This document shows positions 1 to 5,501 of a DNA stretch of 6,532 nucleotides, one piece after another (position 1 is the first letter of the stretch; every line of letters starts with the position of its first letter). The stretch is from positions 2,122 through 8,653 of the forward strand of contig DOUV01000284.1 in assembly GCA_003520455.1 (NCBI GenBank). Reading direction: 5' to 3'. Below the pieces are notes generated by a model. That model was given only the letters and a program-made list of their open reading frames with translations, searched no databases and was not told where the DNA came from. Source of the DNA: Chloroflexota bacterium (lineage in GTDB: Bacteria; Chloroflexota; Anaerolineae; Ardenticatenales; Ardenticatenaceae). Both the position numbers and the translations under genes were made by a program.

Positions 1-70
1 GCGATTTCGCCAACAGTATCTTACAATACGTGGGATACGCTATCTCCGAGCGAGAGTGCCACACGGGGTG

Positions 71-889
71 TCATCGTCTGACTCCTGTCCCTGGCCGTTC
101 CTCCTCCGCTCGCGCCGCGTTGACCTCGTCGCGCAGCGTCTCCCAGATCCGGTAGGTCAGTTCACCGAAAGCCGGATCTCGTTTCAGCCGGTACACCTCG
201 CGCGGCCGGGGAAAAGGCACCCTGATCTCATCCTTGATCCGCCCTGGCGCGGCGCTCATCACCAGCACCCGGTCGCCCAGGACCACGGCTTCATCAATCG
301 AGTGGGTAACAAACAGGACCGTCTTGTCGGTCTGATCCCAGATCCGCAGCAGTTCGTCCTGGAGCAGGATCCGGTTCTGCTCGTCGAGTGCACCGAAGGG
401 CTCGTCCATCAGCAGCACCTCGGGGTCATTGGCGAGCGCGCGGCCTAGCGCCACCCGTTGGCGCATGCCGCCCGAGAGTTGGTAGGGGTACGCCTCGGCA
501 AAGGTCGCGAGACCAACCGTGCGAAGCATCCGCGAAACCACAGCCTCTCGGCGACCCGCCGGCACGCCGCGGACCCGCAGTCCGTATTCGACATTCCCGT
601 GAACCGTCATCCAGGGAAAAGTCGAATCGCCCTGGAAGACCAGACTGTTGAAGGGGCGCGCCGAGTCGCTCGGCTCGGCGCGGCGCAACGTACCGGCCGT
701 GGGCGTCTCCAACCCGGCGATCAGCCGCAGCAGCGTGCTCTTGCCGCACCCGCTCGGTCCCACGATGCAAACGAACTCACCCGCGCGCACTTCCAGGTCA
801 AGTGGTCCCAGGGCCGCAATCGCGCGATTGCCGGGACCGGGAAAGGTCTTGGTGAGATTGTGGGCTTGAATAATCGGCCCGTTGTTCAT
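71..889 (-). CDS. ABC transporter ATP-binding protein, nitrate/sulfonate/taurine import type
   Basis: This is the cytoplasmic ATPase that powers an ABC importer. Counting from an upstream GTG at 895 (274 aa), the Walker A motif GPSGCGKST lies at residues 46-54, the Q-loop glutamine at 88, the signature LSGGMRQR at 140-147, Walker B LLMDEPFGALD at 161-171 and the switch histidine at 198. All catalytic elements are intact. The VFQ...TFPWMTVHGNV stretch after the Q-loop and the overall length match the SsuB/TauB/NrtD group. I prefer the ATG at 889 (272 aa) because AGGA sits 9 nt before it; the GTG at 895 has the same AGGA only 3 nt away. The gene is last in view of a minus-strand block with a substrate-binding lipoprotein and a VOC protein. 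The partner permease is not in the window. The substrate cannot be assigned: sulfonate, taurine, nitrate and pyrimidine-precursor transporters all share this ATPase type. Confidence 0.95.
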   Translation of the reverse strand: MNNGPIIQAHNLTKTFPGPGNRAIAALGPLDLEVRAGEFVCIVGPSGCGKSTLLRLIAGLETPTAGTLRRAEPSDSARPFNSLVFQGDSTFPWMTVHGNVEYGLRVRGVPAGRREAVVSRMLRTVGLATFAEAYPYQLSGGMRQRVALGRALANDPEVLLMDEPFGALDEQNRILLQDELLRIWDQTDKTVLFVTHSIDEAVVLGDRVLVMSAAPGRIKDEIRVPFPRPREVYRLKRDPAFGELTYRIWETLRDEVNAARAEEERPGTGVRR

Positions 890-899
890 CGCCACTCAT

Positions 900-943
900 C
901 CTTGCAACCGGAGTAAAAAGTTGGAATACTTGAAGGTTGAAGG
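900..943 (-). promoter_or_regulatory. Possible alternative pairing over the ATPase ribosome binding site
   Basis: On the minus strand the region before the ATPase start reads GGTTGCAAGG (900-909), which includes the AAGG of its ribosome binding site. The 3' arm of the upstream hairpin contains CCTTCAACC (935-943), which can pair with it with a single bulged C. If the long hairpin is prevented from forming, this arm could cover the ribosome binding site instead. The complementarity is visible in the sequence; a regulatory role is inference. Confidence 0.25.
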
Positions 944-1030
944 CCAGAACATCAAAGGATAGTAAAATCAATGAAGTTGTTGCGGTTTGGACGAAGAACC
1001 TGCAACCTTCCAACCTTCAATCCGTCCAAC
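915..1030 (-). terminator. Long inverted repeat with T-tract between VOC and ATPase genes (attenuator-like)
   Basis: Positions 920-943 and 1006-1030 are imperfect inverted repeats. On the transcribed (minus) strand the stem is GTTGGA/TCCAAC (6 bp), a 4x4 internal loop, TTGAAGGTTG/CAACCTTCAA (10 bp), a bulged G, then AAGG/CCTT (4 bp). That gives about 20 paired bases closing a 62-nt loop (944-1005). Five T residues (915-919 on the plus strand read as A) follow immediately. The first arm begins at the last base of the VOC stop codon, so a ribosome finishing VOC would cover it. This could reduce read-through into the ATPase gene or protect the 3' end of the VOC message. The large loop is unlike a textbook terminator, so the function is uncertain. 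Confidence 0.4.
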
Positions 1031-1758
1031 TATCCCAACCGCACCCCATAATCCTTACTGGCGTAATCGTAGAGTTCACGCGCCGCCTGAGCCGCGACCA
1101 GCGTGGTCAGCCCGCGGTACTGGGGCTTGATCTGGCTGAGTTGGATCATGAAGCGGATTGAGCCAATCTGCACGTGACCGTAGAGACTCCAGCGCTCCTC
1201 ACGCTCGAGGAGGGTGAAGTCGGCCAGAAACTCGGGCATATACCGTTTGAGGTGGGCCGCGGCAGCCTCCAGGTCGTCGACGACGAACCCCAGGTGGTGG
1301 ATTCGGCTGGGCGCGGGCGGGGCCAGAGGCGCGGCCGGGTCGAAGTCGAAGAGGAAGAGCGCGGTGGTGCCGCTGGTGACCACGGTGAGATGCTCGTCGT
1401 CGCGGACCACGGCCAGGCCGAGCCCATCGGCGAAGAAGCGCCTCGCGGCCGCCCGGTCCTCCAGCGCCAGAGCCAGGTGATCGAAGCCATAGTTGGTGAA
1501 GGGGCGAACCTCGTCCATCGCCAGCGGCGTCGCTTCAACCTCGAAGTCGGCATCGCCGTAGTGGACCACAATCTCGTAGAGAAACATGTCGGGGTAGATC
1601 AGATCGCCGCTCTTGCGAACTGAGAGGCGCTGATTGCTCAAGATCTCGTGAGGCAGCAGCCGGTCCAACGCCAGATGGACGACATCGTGAACCGGCACCT
1701 CACCGCTGTAGGTCTGGCCCCCATTGACAGTCAAGCGAACCGTCGTAGTCTCACTCAT
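1030..1758 (-). CDS. VOC superfamily (glyoxalase/bleomycin resistance/dioxygenase) protein with N-terminal extension
   Basis: A 242-aa protein whose C-terminal part (about residues 87-208) has the VOC fold pattern. It begins with NYGFDHLALALED (His94), passes a helix ARRFFADGLGLAVVRDD and strands LTVVTSG and ALFLFDFD, and enters the second half at IHHLGFVVDDLEAA (His154/155). It ends near HVQIGSIRFMIQL, where many VOC enzymes have a metal-binding Glu; here the position appears to be Gln206. Two candidate metal-ligand histidines are therefore present, but the acidic ligands are not obvious. Residues 1-86 are beta-rich (VRLTVNGGQTYSGEVPVHDVVHLAL...YEIVVHYGDADFEVEATP) and match no domain I recognise. 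The start at 1758 is chosen because GGGAG lies 9 nt upstream; an in-frame ATG at 1806 would add 16 residues with no clear ribosome site. Its place between a binding protein and an ATPase of an importer suggests that it handles the transported compound. Confidence 0.85.
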   Translation of the reverse strand: MSETTTVRLTVNGGQTYSGEVPVHDVVHLALDRLLPHEILSNQRLSVRKSGDLIYPDMFLYEIVVHYGDADFEVEATPLAMDEVRPFTNYGFDHLALALEDRAAARRFFADGLGLAVVRDDEHLTVVTSGTTALFLFDFDPAAPLAPPAPSRIHHLGFVVDDLEAAAAHLKRYMPEFLADFTLLEREERWSLYGHVQIGSIRFMIQLSQIKPQYRGLTTLVAAQAARELYDYASKDYGVRLG

Positions 1759-1796
1759 CTTCTGACACTCCCACTCTCGATTCCTGGAGAGGATTT

Positions 1797-1875
1797 TGAA
1801 TCGCAAAGACGCAGAGAGGCAAGTAGCCCTCTTCTAAACCCATCTTTGCCCCTTCAACCTCCGCTCTCTACTTGC
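1797..1875. repeat. Intergenic repeat-like stretch between binding-protein and VOC genes
   Basis: The 166-bp gap 1759-1924 contains no gene. It holds an internally repetitive word, TCGCAAAGACGCAGAGAGG (1801-1819), of the CGCAAAGACGCAGAG style that recurs as intergenic filler in many bacterial genomes. It also holds an 8-bp inverted repeat GCAAGTAG (1819-1826) / CTACTTGC (1868-1875) with a 41-nt loop. No T-tract follows the inverted repeat on the transcribed strand, so it is not called a terminator. Confidence 0.35.
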
Positions 1876-1896
1876 GCCCACTGCCCAATGCGGGCG

Positions 1897-1928
1897 TCAC
1901 GTTTCACGTCTCGCGCATCACGTTTCAC
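1897..1928. repeat. Two-copy 11-bp direct repeat overlapping the binding-protein stop codon
   Basis: TCACGTTTCAC occurs at 1897-1907 and again at 1918-1928, a 21-bp period or about two helical turns. On the minus strand this reads GTGAAACGTGA twice. The second plus-strand copy overlaps the TGA stop of the binding-protein gene (1925-1927). The spacer between copies (GTCTCGCGCA) shows partial similarity to the repeat edges. Confidence 0.5.
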
Positions 1929-2989
1929 TTCACCCACTCGAGCGGCCCGCCAAGTTCCTTCACCGCCTCGTCAGCATAGCTTTGGTTCACAAAGCGAGCC
2001 AGATCGATGTCTTTATCATAGTTCAACTCGCCTTGAGCGCGGAAAAAATCCTGGAGGGCCATCAAGTCATTGAGCGGCACAACACCGTTGGGATCGTGAT
2101 ACGATCGATTGGCGCGCTTGACGACATCGGCCGGAACCTTGGTGTACTTCTCGATGATCGCGAGGTTCTGCGGATCGTACCATTTGTCGCCCAGAAGGTC
2201 GCGAGCGCCGCGAAGGTAGGCTTTCACGAATCTCCTCGCGAGGTCCGGATGTTCTTGACCCCACGGCTTATTGTAGTAAACAACTGTCGGGGTGAAATCG
2301 CTCAGGAAATCCTGCGTCAGACGCGCGATCAGCCCTTGATCCTCGGCCAGAGTCGCCAGCGGTTCACCCAGAATGGCCCCATCGAGCGAGCCGTTCTCCA
2401 GCGCGGGCGCGACCTCCCGGAACCCGACGCCCAAGACCTCGACATCCTTGAAGTCCAGGCCGCCCTGCTGCAGGGCTTTCCAGAGCCAGTACTCAGTTGC
2501 CGCCCCCCTGGAATTGGTGGAGACCTTTTTCCCCTTGAGGTCGCTCATCGTGGTCAGCTCACCACTGTCGAAGCGCTTCTTGCTGACTACGAAGGGGCTC
2601 GTCAGAGGCGGGCGCTCGGTGTGTAGCGGTGCCACGATCTCAAACTCGATCCCGCGAGCCACCGCATTTAACATGCCGGCCCCGATGCCACCGCCCGCGA
2701 CATCGAAATTGCCGGCGGCCACCTGAACAACATTGTCCGAACCACCTTCAACCGGCTGGAGCTCAACCTGGATGCCCTCGTTGGCGAAGTACCCCTTCTC
2801 GATAGCAATGTAGAAGGGGGCATAGATCGTCACCGGCACATACCCAACCCGAACCGTCTCGAGCGCGGCCGCCGGAGCCTGGGCCGACGCGGTGGGCGCT
2901 GCCGTTGCCGTTGAAGGCGCCGCGGTTCCGCCACAGGCGGAGAGAACAATGCCCAGAACGGGCGCGAGGATGAGCAGAAAACGTGTCAT
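1925..2989 (-). CDS. ABC transporter substrate-binding lipoprotein, NMT1/SsuA-like
   Basis: A 354-aa secreted, lipid-anchored solute-binding protein that captures the ligand for the ABC importer. Residues 1-18 form a signal peptide ending in the lipobox LSAC, with Cys19 as the lipidation site. A Thr/Ala/Pro-rich linker (about 21-42) follows. The mature domain starts VRVGYVPVTIYAPFYIAIEKGYFANEGIQVEL (47-77), the hallmark of NMT1/THI5-like binding proteins. Further family features are the NFDVAGGGIGAGMLNAVARG segment (94-113), LKGKKVSTNSRG (151-162) and LDGAILGEP (202-210). I chose the ATG at 2989 because it gives a proper lipoprotein signal and has GGGGAGG 9 nt upstream; the reading frame is open further upstream, to 3295, but that extension would bury the signal peptide and run through the promoter region. 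It is the first gene of the minus-strand block. The ligand is unknown: this fold serves sulfonates, nitrate, pyrimidine precursors and aromatic acids. Confidence 0.95.
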   Translation of the reverse strand: MTRFLLILAPVLGIVLSACGGTAAPSTATAAPTASAQAPAAALETVRVGYVPVTIYAPFYIAIEKGYFANEGIQVELQPVEGGSDNVVQVAAGNFDVAGGGIGAGMLNAVARGIEFEIVAPLHTERPPLTSPFVVSKKRFDSGELTTMSDLKGKKVSTNSRGAATEYWLWKALQQGGLDFKDVEVLGVGFREVAPALENGSLDGAILGEPLATLAEDQGLIARLTQDFLSDFTPTVVYYNKPWGQEHPDLARRFVKAYLRGARDLLGDKWYDPQNLAIIEKYTKVPADVVKRANRSYHDPNGVVPLNDLMALQDFFRAQGELNYDKDIDLARFVNQSYADEAVKELGGPLEWVK

Positions 2990-3037
2990 AGGATTCAGCC
3001 TCCCCAGCCGCGGATAGTTTCTGTAACTTCTGAAAAT

Positions 3038-3066
3038 AGTGTAACACATATCTTGACAAGTCCCAA
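3038..3066 (-). promoter_or_regulatory. Predicted promoter of the transporter block
   Basis: On the minus strand, TTGGGA (3061-3066) and TACACT (3038-3043) are separated by exactly 17 nt. A TG sits one base before the -10 box (extended -10, TGTTACACT). Each hexamer matches the sigma-70-type consensus at 4 of 6 positions. An alternative -35, TTGTCA (3054-3059), pairs only with weaker -10 boxes. The predicted transcript would begin about 40 nt before the binding-protein start. Two 9-bp palindromes, GTGTAACAC (3039-3047) and CTTGACAAG (3052-3060), lie within the promoter and could be operator half-sites. Confidence 0.45.
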
Positions 3067-3083
3067 AAATTGAGTGCGCTGGC

Positions 3084-3112
3084 GTGACAAGCCGGCGCGC
3101 CCGTGCTACAAT
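3084..3112 (+). promoter_or_regulatory. Predicted promoter of htpG
   Basis: GTGACA (3084-3089) and TACAAT (3107-3112) each match the vegetative consensus at 5 of 6 positions and are separated by 17 nt. The -10 box is extended (TGCTACAAT). Transcription would start near 3118-3120, giving a leader of about 220 nt before htpG. It faces away from the transporter promoter, with about 18 bp between the two -35 boxes. No CIRCE-type repeat (GCACTC-N9-GAGTGC) is present, so HrcA control is not supported. Confidence 0.6.
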
Positions 3113-3121
3113 CCACCCCCG

Positions 3122-3208
3122 ATGGAGCCCGGCTTCCACTATGAGATCGCGACCTCTTTCCGTAAAGCTCTTCAACTCGATGAGGAGGACGACGACCTCC
3201 AGGCGTGA
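3122..3208 (+). CDS. Possible 28-codon leader ORF upstream of htpG
   Basis: An ATG lies within about 2-4 nt of the predicted htpG transcription start and opens a 28-codon frame ending in TGA at 3206-3208. The peptide begins MEPGFHYEIATSF and ends in an acidic tail DEEDDDLQA. Third codon positions are mostly G or C, as in the real genes here, and the composition looks protein-like. With almost no 5' leader it would have to be translated leaderless. I recognise no homologue. It could be a regulatory leader peptide, the remnant of an older gene, or chance. The stop overlaps a GTG codon of another frame, and a GGAGG/CCTCC hairpin (3184-3200) lies at its end. Confidence 0.3.
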   Translation: MEPGFHYEIATSFRKALQLDEEDDDLQA

Positions 3209-3227
3209 GTGCGCTCGTCGGTGCACT
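3184..3227 (+). other. Small hairpins in the htpG 5' leader
   Basis: Two short stems can form in the untranslated leader of htpG. One is GGAGG (3184-3188) / CCTCC (3196-3200) with a 7-nt loop; the other is AGTGC (3208-3212) / GCACT (3223-3227) with a 10-nt loop. The remaining leader down to 3328 shows no structure or gene that I can support. Whether these stems influence htpG expression is unknown. Confidence 0.3.
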
Positions 3228-3328
3228 TTTCGTTCGCAATGGCAAGAGCACAACACTGAACTGGCAGTCAACCGATCTTCAAGCAGACCTCTCACTGTTT
3301 CTGGCTCAATTTGCTACTGTCGTAGCCC

Positions 3329-3338
3329 AAAGGAGGTG
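3329..3338 (+). promoter_or_regulatory. Strong ribosome binding site of htpG
   Basis: AAAGGAGGTG is a perfect match to the 3' end of 16S rRNA and ends 3 nt before the ATG at 3342. It fixes the htpG start, even though the reading frame is open upstream to 3084. Confidence 0.9.
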
Positions 3339-3341
3339 CCA

Positions 3342-5246
3342 ATGCCAACTGAAGCTGCGGCACAGGACGCCGCCCGCCCGCAAACATTCGAATTCCAGGC
3401 CGAGATTCGCCAACTCCTCAACATCCTGATCCACTCACTCTACACCGAGCGCGAGATCTTCGTGCGAGAGCTGATCTCCAACGCTTCCGACGCTCTCAAC
3501 CGGTTCCAATTCGAGATGCTGACGCGCCAGGCCGAGGAGGCGCTCGATCCGGAGGCCGAGCTGGCGATCCGCATCACGGCCGACGAAGCGGCCCGCACGC
3601 TGACGATTAGCGACACCGGTGTGGGGATGACTCAGACAGAATTGGTGGAGAACCTGGGCACTATCGCCCATTCGGGCGCCGCGACCTTCCTCCAGGCGCT
3701 CAAGGAGCGGCCGCAAGCCGGCGGCGAGATCATCGGCCAGTTTGGAGTGGGCTTCTACTCGGTGTTCATGGTCGCGGACAAAGTTGAGGTCATGTCGCGC
3801 TCGTTCCGCCCCACTGCCGAACCCGCGCGTTGGGTCTCTACCGGCGGCCAGACCTACGAAATCACCCCGGCGCTCAAGACGACACGGGGCACTGACATCA
3901 TTATCCATCTCAAAGAGGACGCCGCCGAGTTTGCCTCGCCGTGGCGGGTGGAGCAGATCATCAAGAAGCACTCCGATTTCGTCTCCTACCCGATCTACGC
4001 CGCCGAGCGCCAGGTCAACCGCCGGACGGCACTCTGGCGCAAGCCACCGCGCGAGGTCAGCGACGAAGAGTACATCGAGTTCTACAAACAGCTCACGCTC
4101 GACTTTGAGGAGCCACTGCTGCACGTCCACGTGGCGGCCGAGGCACCTGTGGATGTTCACGCGATCCTCTACGTCCCCGCCCGGCGCGAGCGGGGCTTCC
4201 TACGCCTGCACACCGACTACGGCCTCAAGCTCTACTCACGCAAGGTGCTCATCCAGGAGTACAACAAGGATCTCCTCCCAAATCACCTCCGCTTTGTGGA
4301 GGGCGTGGTGGATAGTGAGGATCTGCCGCTCAATATCTCGCGTGAGTCGGTGCAGAGTAACCGCGCCATCGAGCAGCTTCGCCGTACGCTCACCGGCAAG
4401 CTGCTCAAAGAGTTACAGCAACTCGTCGAGCAGGCACCGGAGCGCTACAGCCAGTTCTGGCGCGAGTTCGGTCTCTTCCTCAAGGAGGGCATGGCCGCCG
4501 ATCCGGCCGCCCGGAGCGAGTTGACGCCACTGCTGCGCTTCCGCTCCTCCAAGACGGAGGGCGACGAATTGATCTCGTTGGCGGGCCATAAAGCACGGAT
4601 GGCCGAGGAACAAAAAGCGATCTACTACTTGCTGGCCGACGACCTCAACACGGCCCGTCGCAGCCCCCACCTCGACGCCTTCCGAAGCCGCCAGTTCGAG
4701 GTGCTTTTCCTGACGGACCCACTGGACAGCTTCATGCTTACCGGCTTCCGCGAGTTCGAGGGGATCCCACTGCGCAACGTGGACGACCCCACGCTCGACT
4801 TGCCACCGGCGCCCAATGAGGCAGCCACCGAACGGGCCGAGTCTGCCCCGCCTGAGGAGCTTGCCGCGCTGATCGAGCGTGCCAGGGCGATTCTAGGCGA
4901 GCGGGTCACCGACGTCCGCGAGGGCGCCTACCTCACCAGTAGCCCGGTGCGGTTGGCGGCCACCGAGGCGAGCCAGGCGCGCGAGATGCAGCGGGTCTAC
5001 CGCCTGCTCGATCAGCCGTACGAGGTTCCGAAAGGCATTTTGGAGCTGAACCGCAGCCATCCGCTGATCCGCCACCTGGCACATCTGGCGGCCACCCGCC
5101 CGAATGACGAGCTCCTCAGCGCGGCGATCGAGCAACTCTACGACAACGCTCTGCTGCTGGAAGGCTGGCATCCGAACCCGGCCGAGATGGCGCCTCGCAT
5201 CCAACAGCTCCTCGAAATCGCAGCGGCGGCCCGCGCCACGAGTTGA
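3342..5246 (+). CDS. htpG: Molecular chaperone HtpG (bacterial Hsp90)
   Basis: A 634-aa cytosolic ATP-dependent chaperone that acts as a homodimer in folding client proteins. It is close in length to the 624-aa E. coli protein. The N-terminal GHKL ATPase domain shows EIFVRELISNASDAL (38-52, with the catalytic Glu and the Mg-coordinating Asn), DTGVGMT (91-97), the lid segment GTIAHSGA (106-113) and GQFGVGFYSVFMVAD (132-146). The middle domain carries LYSRKVLI (297-304) and VVDSEDLPLNISRE (322-335), the last containing the arginine that contacts ATP in the family. The C-terminal dimerisation domain (about 510-630) is present and ends without the MEEVD tail of eukaryotic cytosolic Hsp90, as expected in bacteria. 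All expected motifs are intact. The gene has its own promoter and a perfect ribosome binding site. No terminator follows before the next promoter, so htpG transcripts probably run into the riboswitch terminator. Confidence 0.97.
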   Translation: MPTEAAAQDAARPQTFEFQAEIRQLLNILIHSLYTEREIFVRELISNASDALNRFQFEMLTRQAEEALDPEAELAIRITADEAARTLTISDTGVGMTQTELVENLGTIAHSGAATFLQALKERPQAGGEIIGQFGVGFYSVFMVADKVEVMSRSFRPTAEPARWVSTGGQTYEITPALKTTRGTDIIIHLKEDAAEFASPWRVEQIIKKHSDFVSYPIYAAERQVNRRTALWRKPPREVSDEEYIEFYKQLTLDFEEPLLHVHVAAEAPVDVHAILYVPARRERGFLRLHTDYGLKLYSRKVLIQEYNKDLLPNHLRFVEGVVDSEDLPLNISRESVQSNRAIEQLRRTLTGKLLKELQQLVEQAPERYSQFWREFGLFLKEGMAADPAARSELTPLLRFRSSKTEGDELISLAGHKARMAEEQKAIYYLLADDLNTARRSPHLDAFRSRQFEVLFLTDPLDSFMLTGFREFEGIPLRNVDDPTLDLPPAPNEAATERAESAPPEELAALIERARAILGERVTDVREGAYLTSSPVRLAATEASQAREMQRVYRLLDQPYEVPKGILELNRSHPLIRHLAHLAATRPNDELLSAAIEQLYDNALLLEGWHPNPAEMAPRIQQLLEIAAAARATS

Positions 5247-5271
5247 CTGCTGGCACGGTCCCTGCTATGAT
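5243..5271 (+). promoter_or_regulatory. Predicted promoter of the Mn2+ riboswitch and TerC/Alx gene
   Basis: TTGACT (5243-5248) and TATGAT (5266-5271) each match the consensus at 5 of 6 positions, are 17 nt apart, and include an extended -10 TG (TGCTATGAT). The -35 box overlaps the htpG stop codon (5244-5246). The predicted start near 5277-5280 places the first transcribed bases just before the aptamer's closing stem. Confidence 0.7.
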
Positions 5272-5281
5272 TGAGACCAGA

Positions 5282-5434
5282 TAGCTGGGGAGTAGCCTGT
5301 TGGCGCGTGTCACTCTGAGCTGGCCCGGAGCCATCGAGAGTGAACTGAAGCGCCGGAGCGACTCGTCGTCAGGACAGGGCACCCGGAGTGCCCTCGGTGA
5401 GTCGCCAGCGGGGTGTGCTGAGGCGAGACCACTA
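5282..5434 (+). ncRNA. yybP-ykoY manganese riboswitch aptamer
   Basis: The RNA begins with GGGGAGTAGC (5287-5296) and ends with GGCGAGACC (5422-5430), the two conserved strands of the yybP-ykoY class, which binds Mn2+. The closing stem P1 pairs TAG(c)TGG (5282-5288) with CCACTA (5429-5434). Internal helices are GGCG (5302-5305)/CGCC (5351-5354), TCACTCT (5310-5316)/AGAGTGA (5337-5343), GCGACTC (5358-5364)/GAGTCGC (5399-5405) and GGGCAC (5377-5382)/GTGCCC (5388-5393). This class commonly sits before TerC/Alx, MntP or P-type ATPase genes, and here it precedes a TerC/Alx-family gene. The assignment comes from motifs, foldable stems and context; no covariance-model search was run. Confidence 0.88.
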
Positions 5435-5467
5435 CGACACAGTTGTGCCGTAGGGGCTCGCCTTTTT
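5422..5467 (+). terminator. Riboswitch expression platform: intrinsic terminator
   Basis: GGCGAG (5422-5427) pairs with CTCGCC (5457-5462), CC (5429-5430) with GG (5454-5455), CTACG (5432-5436) with CGTAG (5449-5453) and CAC (5438-5440) with GTG (5445-5447), around an AGTT loop. TTTTT (5463-5467) follows. The 5' side contains the 3' strand of aptamer P1 (5429-5434), so P1 and the terminator exclude each other. This predicts that Mn2+-bound aptamer permits read-through (an ON switch). It would also stop transcripts arriving from htpG. Confidence 0.88.
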
Positions 5468-5501
5468 GTGTGCCCTGCGGCCGGACTATATGGGGAGTGC
5501 A

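Noticed and set aside
1..70. TACAAT-like box and GTATC/GATAC inverted repeat near the window edge
   Set aside because: No -35 box or gene start can be matched within the available sequence, and the arms are only 5 bp, so nothing can be supported.
3208..3227. Possible CIRCE heat-shock operator near the htpG leader
   Set aside because: The arms are in the wrong order (AGTGC...GCACT rather than GCACTC...GAGTGC), they are only 5 bp, and the spacer is 10 nt. It does not fit the CIRCE consensus.
2990..3295. N-terminal extension of the binding protein by 102 codons
   Set aside because: The frame is open, but using it would bury the lipoprotein signal peptide, cross both predicted promoters and ignore the good ribosome binding site before 2989.
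3084..3341. N-terminal extension of HtpG by 86 codons
   Set aside because: The extension is not HtpG-like, overlaps the promoter, and the perfect ribosome binding site at 3329-3338 fixes the start at 3342.
3205..3429. A 74-codon GTG-initiated frame overlapping the htpG leader and gene start
   Set aside because: Its 3' half is simply another frame of htpG, it contains the htpG ribosome binding site, and the GGAGG upstream is too far (16 nt) from the GTG. No recognisable protein features.
3435..4160. Long minus-strand frame inside htpG (241 codons)
   Set aside because: It is antisense to a fully conserved htpG coding region, a common artefact in GC-rich genes, and shows no domain or ribosome binding site of its own.
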